Source: Vibrio alfacsensis
GTDB lineage: Bacteria; Pseudomonadota; Gammaproteobacteria; Enterobacterales; Vibrionaceae
Direction: 5' to 3'
Assembly: GCF_003544875.1 (NCBI RefSeq)
Contig: NZ_CP032093.1
Location: 496,001 to 560,000, forward strand
DNA length: 64,000 nt
The position numbers were made by a program, and so were the translations under genes. The notes below the pieces were generated by a model, which saw nothing but the letters and a program-made list of their open reading frames with translations, did not search any database and had not been told where the DNA came from. Numbering within the stretch: position 1 is the stretch's first letter; each line of letters begins with the position of its first letter. Positions 63,460 through 64,000 of this stretch are shown one piece after another.

Positions 63460-63789
63460 TTACTTGAGTGTCAGGTTAACGACGGTTGAGTTCTGGATAA
63501 GTACGTTATTCCCAGTATTTTGAATCACGCTCGATATCCCTGAACTGTCTGCGAACGCACCTGGAGATAAAATATTATTTCCGCTAATGGTGTTATTGGC
63601 GACGTTATCTGACGATATCCCATAAACATCTGATTCTGCATAGACAAGGTCAAGATCGATATCGACATGTTGACCACCTCTTGCTTCACTCATTGTTTCG
63701 AGGCTAACACTTTCGTCAGACAACGTTATCTCATCAGCGTTGGCGGAAACGGCAATTATCATACCCAAGGTACACAGTGCCAAACGCAT
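63460..63789 (-). CDS. Small Sec-exported protein with an RGG motif and a Q/N/G-rich repeat
   Basis: 109 aa; AGGAGAAAGCG directly upstream of the ATG is an excellent ribosome site. Signal peptide residues 1-18 (MRLALCTLGMIIAVSANA). The motif MSEARGG lies at residues 33-39, followed by an acidic strand-like segment (QHVDIDLDLVYAESDVYGIS). The C-terminal part GISSVIQNTGNNVLIQNSTV is closely similar in spacing to the end of the neighbouring partial protein (GITTVAQSAGGNALIQQSVA). No family recognised. Next gene (C39 peptidase) starts 5 bp after the stop. Confidence 0.7.
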   Translation of the reverse strand: MRLALCTLGMIIAVSANADEITLSDESVSLETMSEARGGQHVDIDLDLVYAESDVYGISSDNVANNTISGNNILSPGAFADSSGISSVIQNTGNNVLIQNSTVVNLTLK

Positions 63790-63811
63790 CGCTTTCTCCT
63801 AATAATGCTCA

Positions 63812-64000
63812 TTAGTCGCCAGTAAAGACACTCGCATTGGTTGCTACAGATTGTTGAATCAGTGCATTACCGCCAGCGCTTTGTGCCACAGTGGTAATAC
63901 CCGCTGCGCTACCCATACCGCCTAGGTTATTCACATTATCAACACGAACAGTAGAATCTTTGTCCATTGCTGAGTAGTTAACCGACGTTGAACTAACAGA
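63812..64000 (-). CDS. Partial Q/N/G-rich protein cut by the window edge
   Basis: C-terminal 62 residues of a longer reverse-strand gene that enters at 64000. The visible part reads SVSSTSVNYSAMDKDSTVRV and ends GITTVAQSAGGNALIQQS followed by VATNASVFTGD and tandem stops (TAA TGA). The pattern G-I-x-x-V-x-Q-x-x-G-x-N-x-L-I-Q is shared with the next gene. It stops 22 bp before that gene, so it belongs to the same operon. The signal peptide and any RGG motif would lie outside the window. Confidence 0.7.
   Translation of the reverse strand, partial: SVSSTSVNYSAMDKDSTVRVDNVNNLGGMGSAAGITTVAQSAGGNALIQQSVATNASVFTGD

Overview
The window is a chromosomal segment of a gammaproteobacterium and almost certainly a Vibrio, probably of the Harveyi clade. 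The evidence is gene content and order: tktA-epd-pgk-fbaA-mscS-argO/argP; serA-rpiA-fau-6S RNA-zapA-ygfB-ubiH-ubiI; nadB/rpoE-rseABC-lepA-lepB-rnc-era-recO-pdxJ-acpS; barA/rlmD-relA-mazG-pyrG-eno-ftsB-ispDF-truD-surE-pcm-nlpD-rpoS; mutS/pncC-recA-recX-alaS-lysC-csrA-tRNAs. Codon use in the highly expressed genes (many CTA and GCT codons) also fits. The species call is an inference from remembered synteny and was not searched.

Layout. 1-7.4 kb holds lower glycolysis and the pentose-phosphate pathway plus MscS. 7.4-10.5 kb holds a YbaK-type deacylase, the ArgO exporter with its regulator ArgP, and YggE. 10.6-17.2 kb holds serine and ribose-5-phosphate supply, folate salvage, 6S RNA, ZapA and two ubiquinone hydroxylases. 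17.2-18.1 kb is a gene-poor stretch with a broken ytfK, a five-copy 20-bp tandem repeat and a candidate structured RNA. 18.1-25.3 kb holds a second deacylase, ygfZ, sdhE-ygfX, nadB and the sigma-E operon. 25.4-31.9 kb is the lepA-lepB-rnc-era-recO-pdxJ-acpS series. 32-49.3 kb runs from barA to rpoS, with a decayed triplication of the eno 3' end after eno. 49.4-58.9 kb covers DNA repair, alaS, lysC and csrA. 59.2-60.7 kb is a ten-gene tRNA array (two Ser-GCU, eight Arg-ACG). 60.9-64 kb is an accessory cell-envelope locus.

The most unusual part is the right end: a secreted outer-membrane barrel protein facing an operon of small Sec-exported proteins and a periplasmic C39-type cysteine peptidase. 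Two of the small proteins carry a double-glycine-like motif (MSEARGG and LSQYRGG) about 20 residues after the signal peptide. Three carry Q/N/G-rich modules of the kind seen in amyloid subunits. The layout recalls the Pseudomonas Fap functional-amyloid locus, but homology is not shown here.

Four genes (ytfK, ygfZ, rlmD and the C39 peptidase) are each interrupted by an apparent single-base loss, three of them in homopolymer runs. Restoring one base gives a full-length frame each time, so assembly error is a serious alternative to real pseudogenes. Five palindromes of the LacI-family (PurR-like) type lie before tktA (two), fbaA, serA and rpiA. This fits joint control of ribose-5-phosphate and serine/one-carbon supply.
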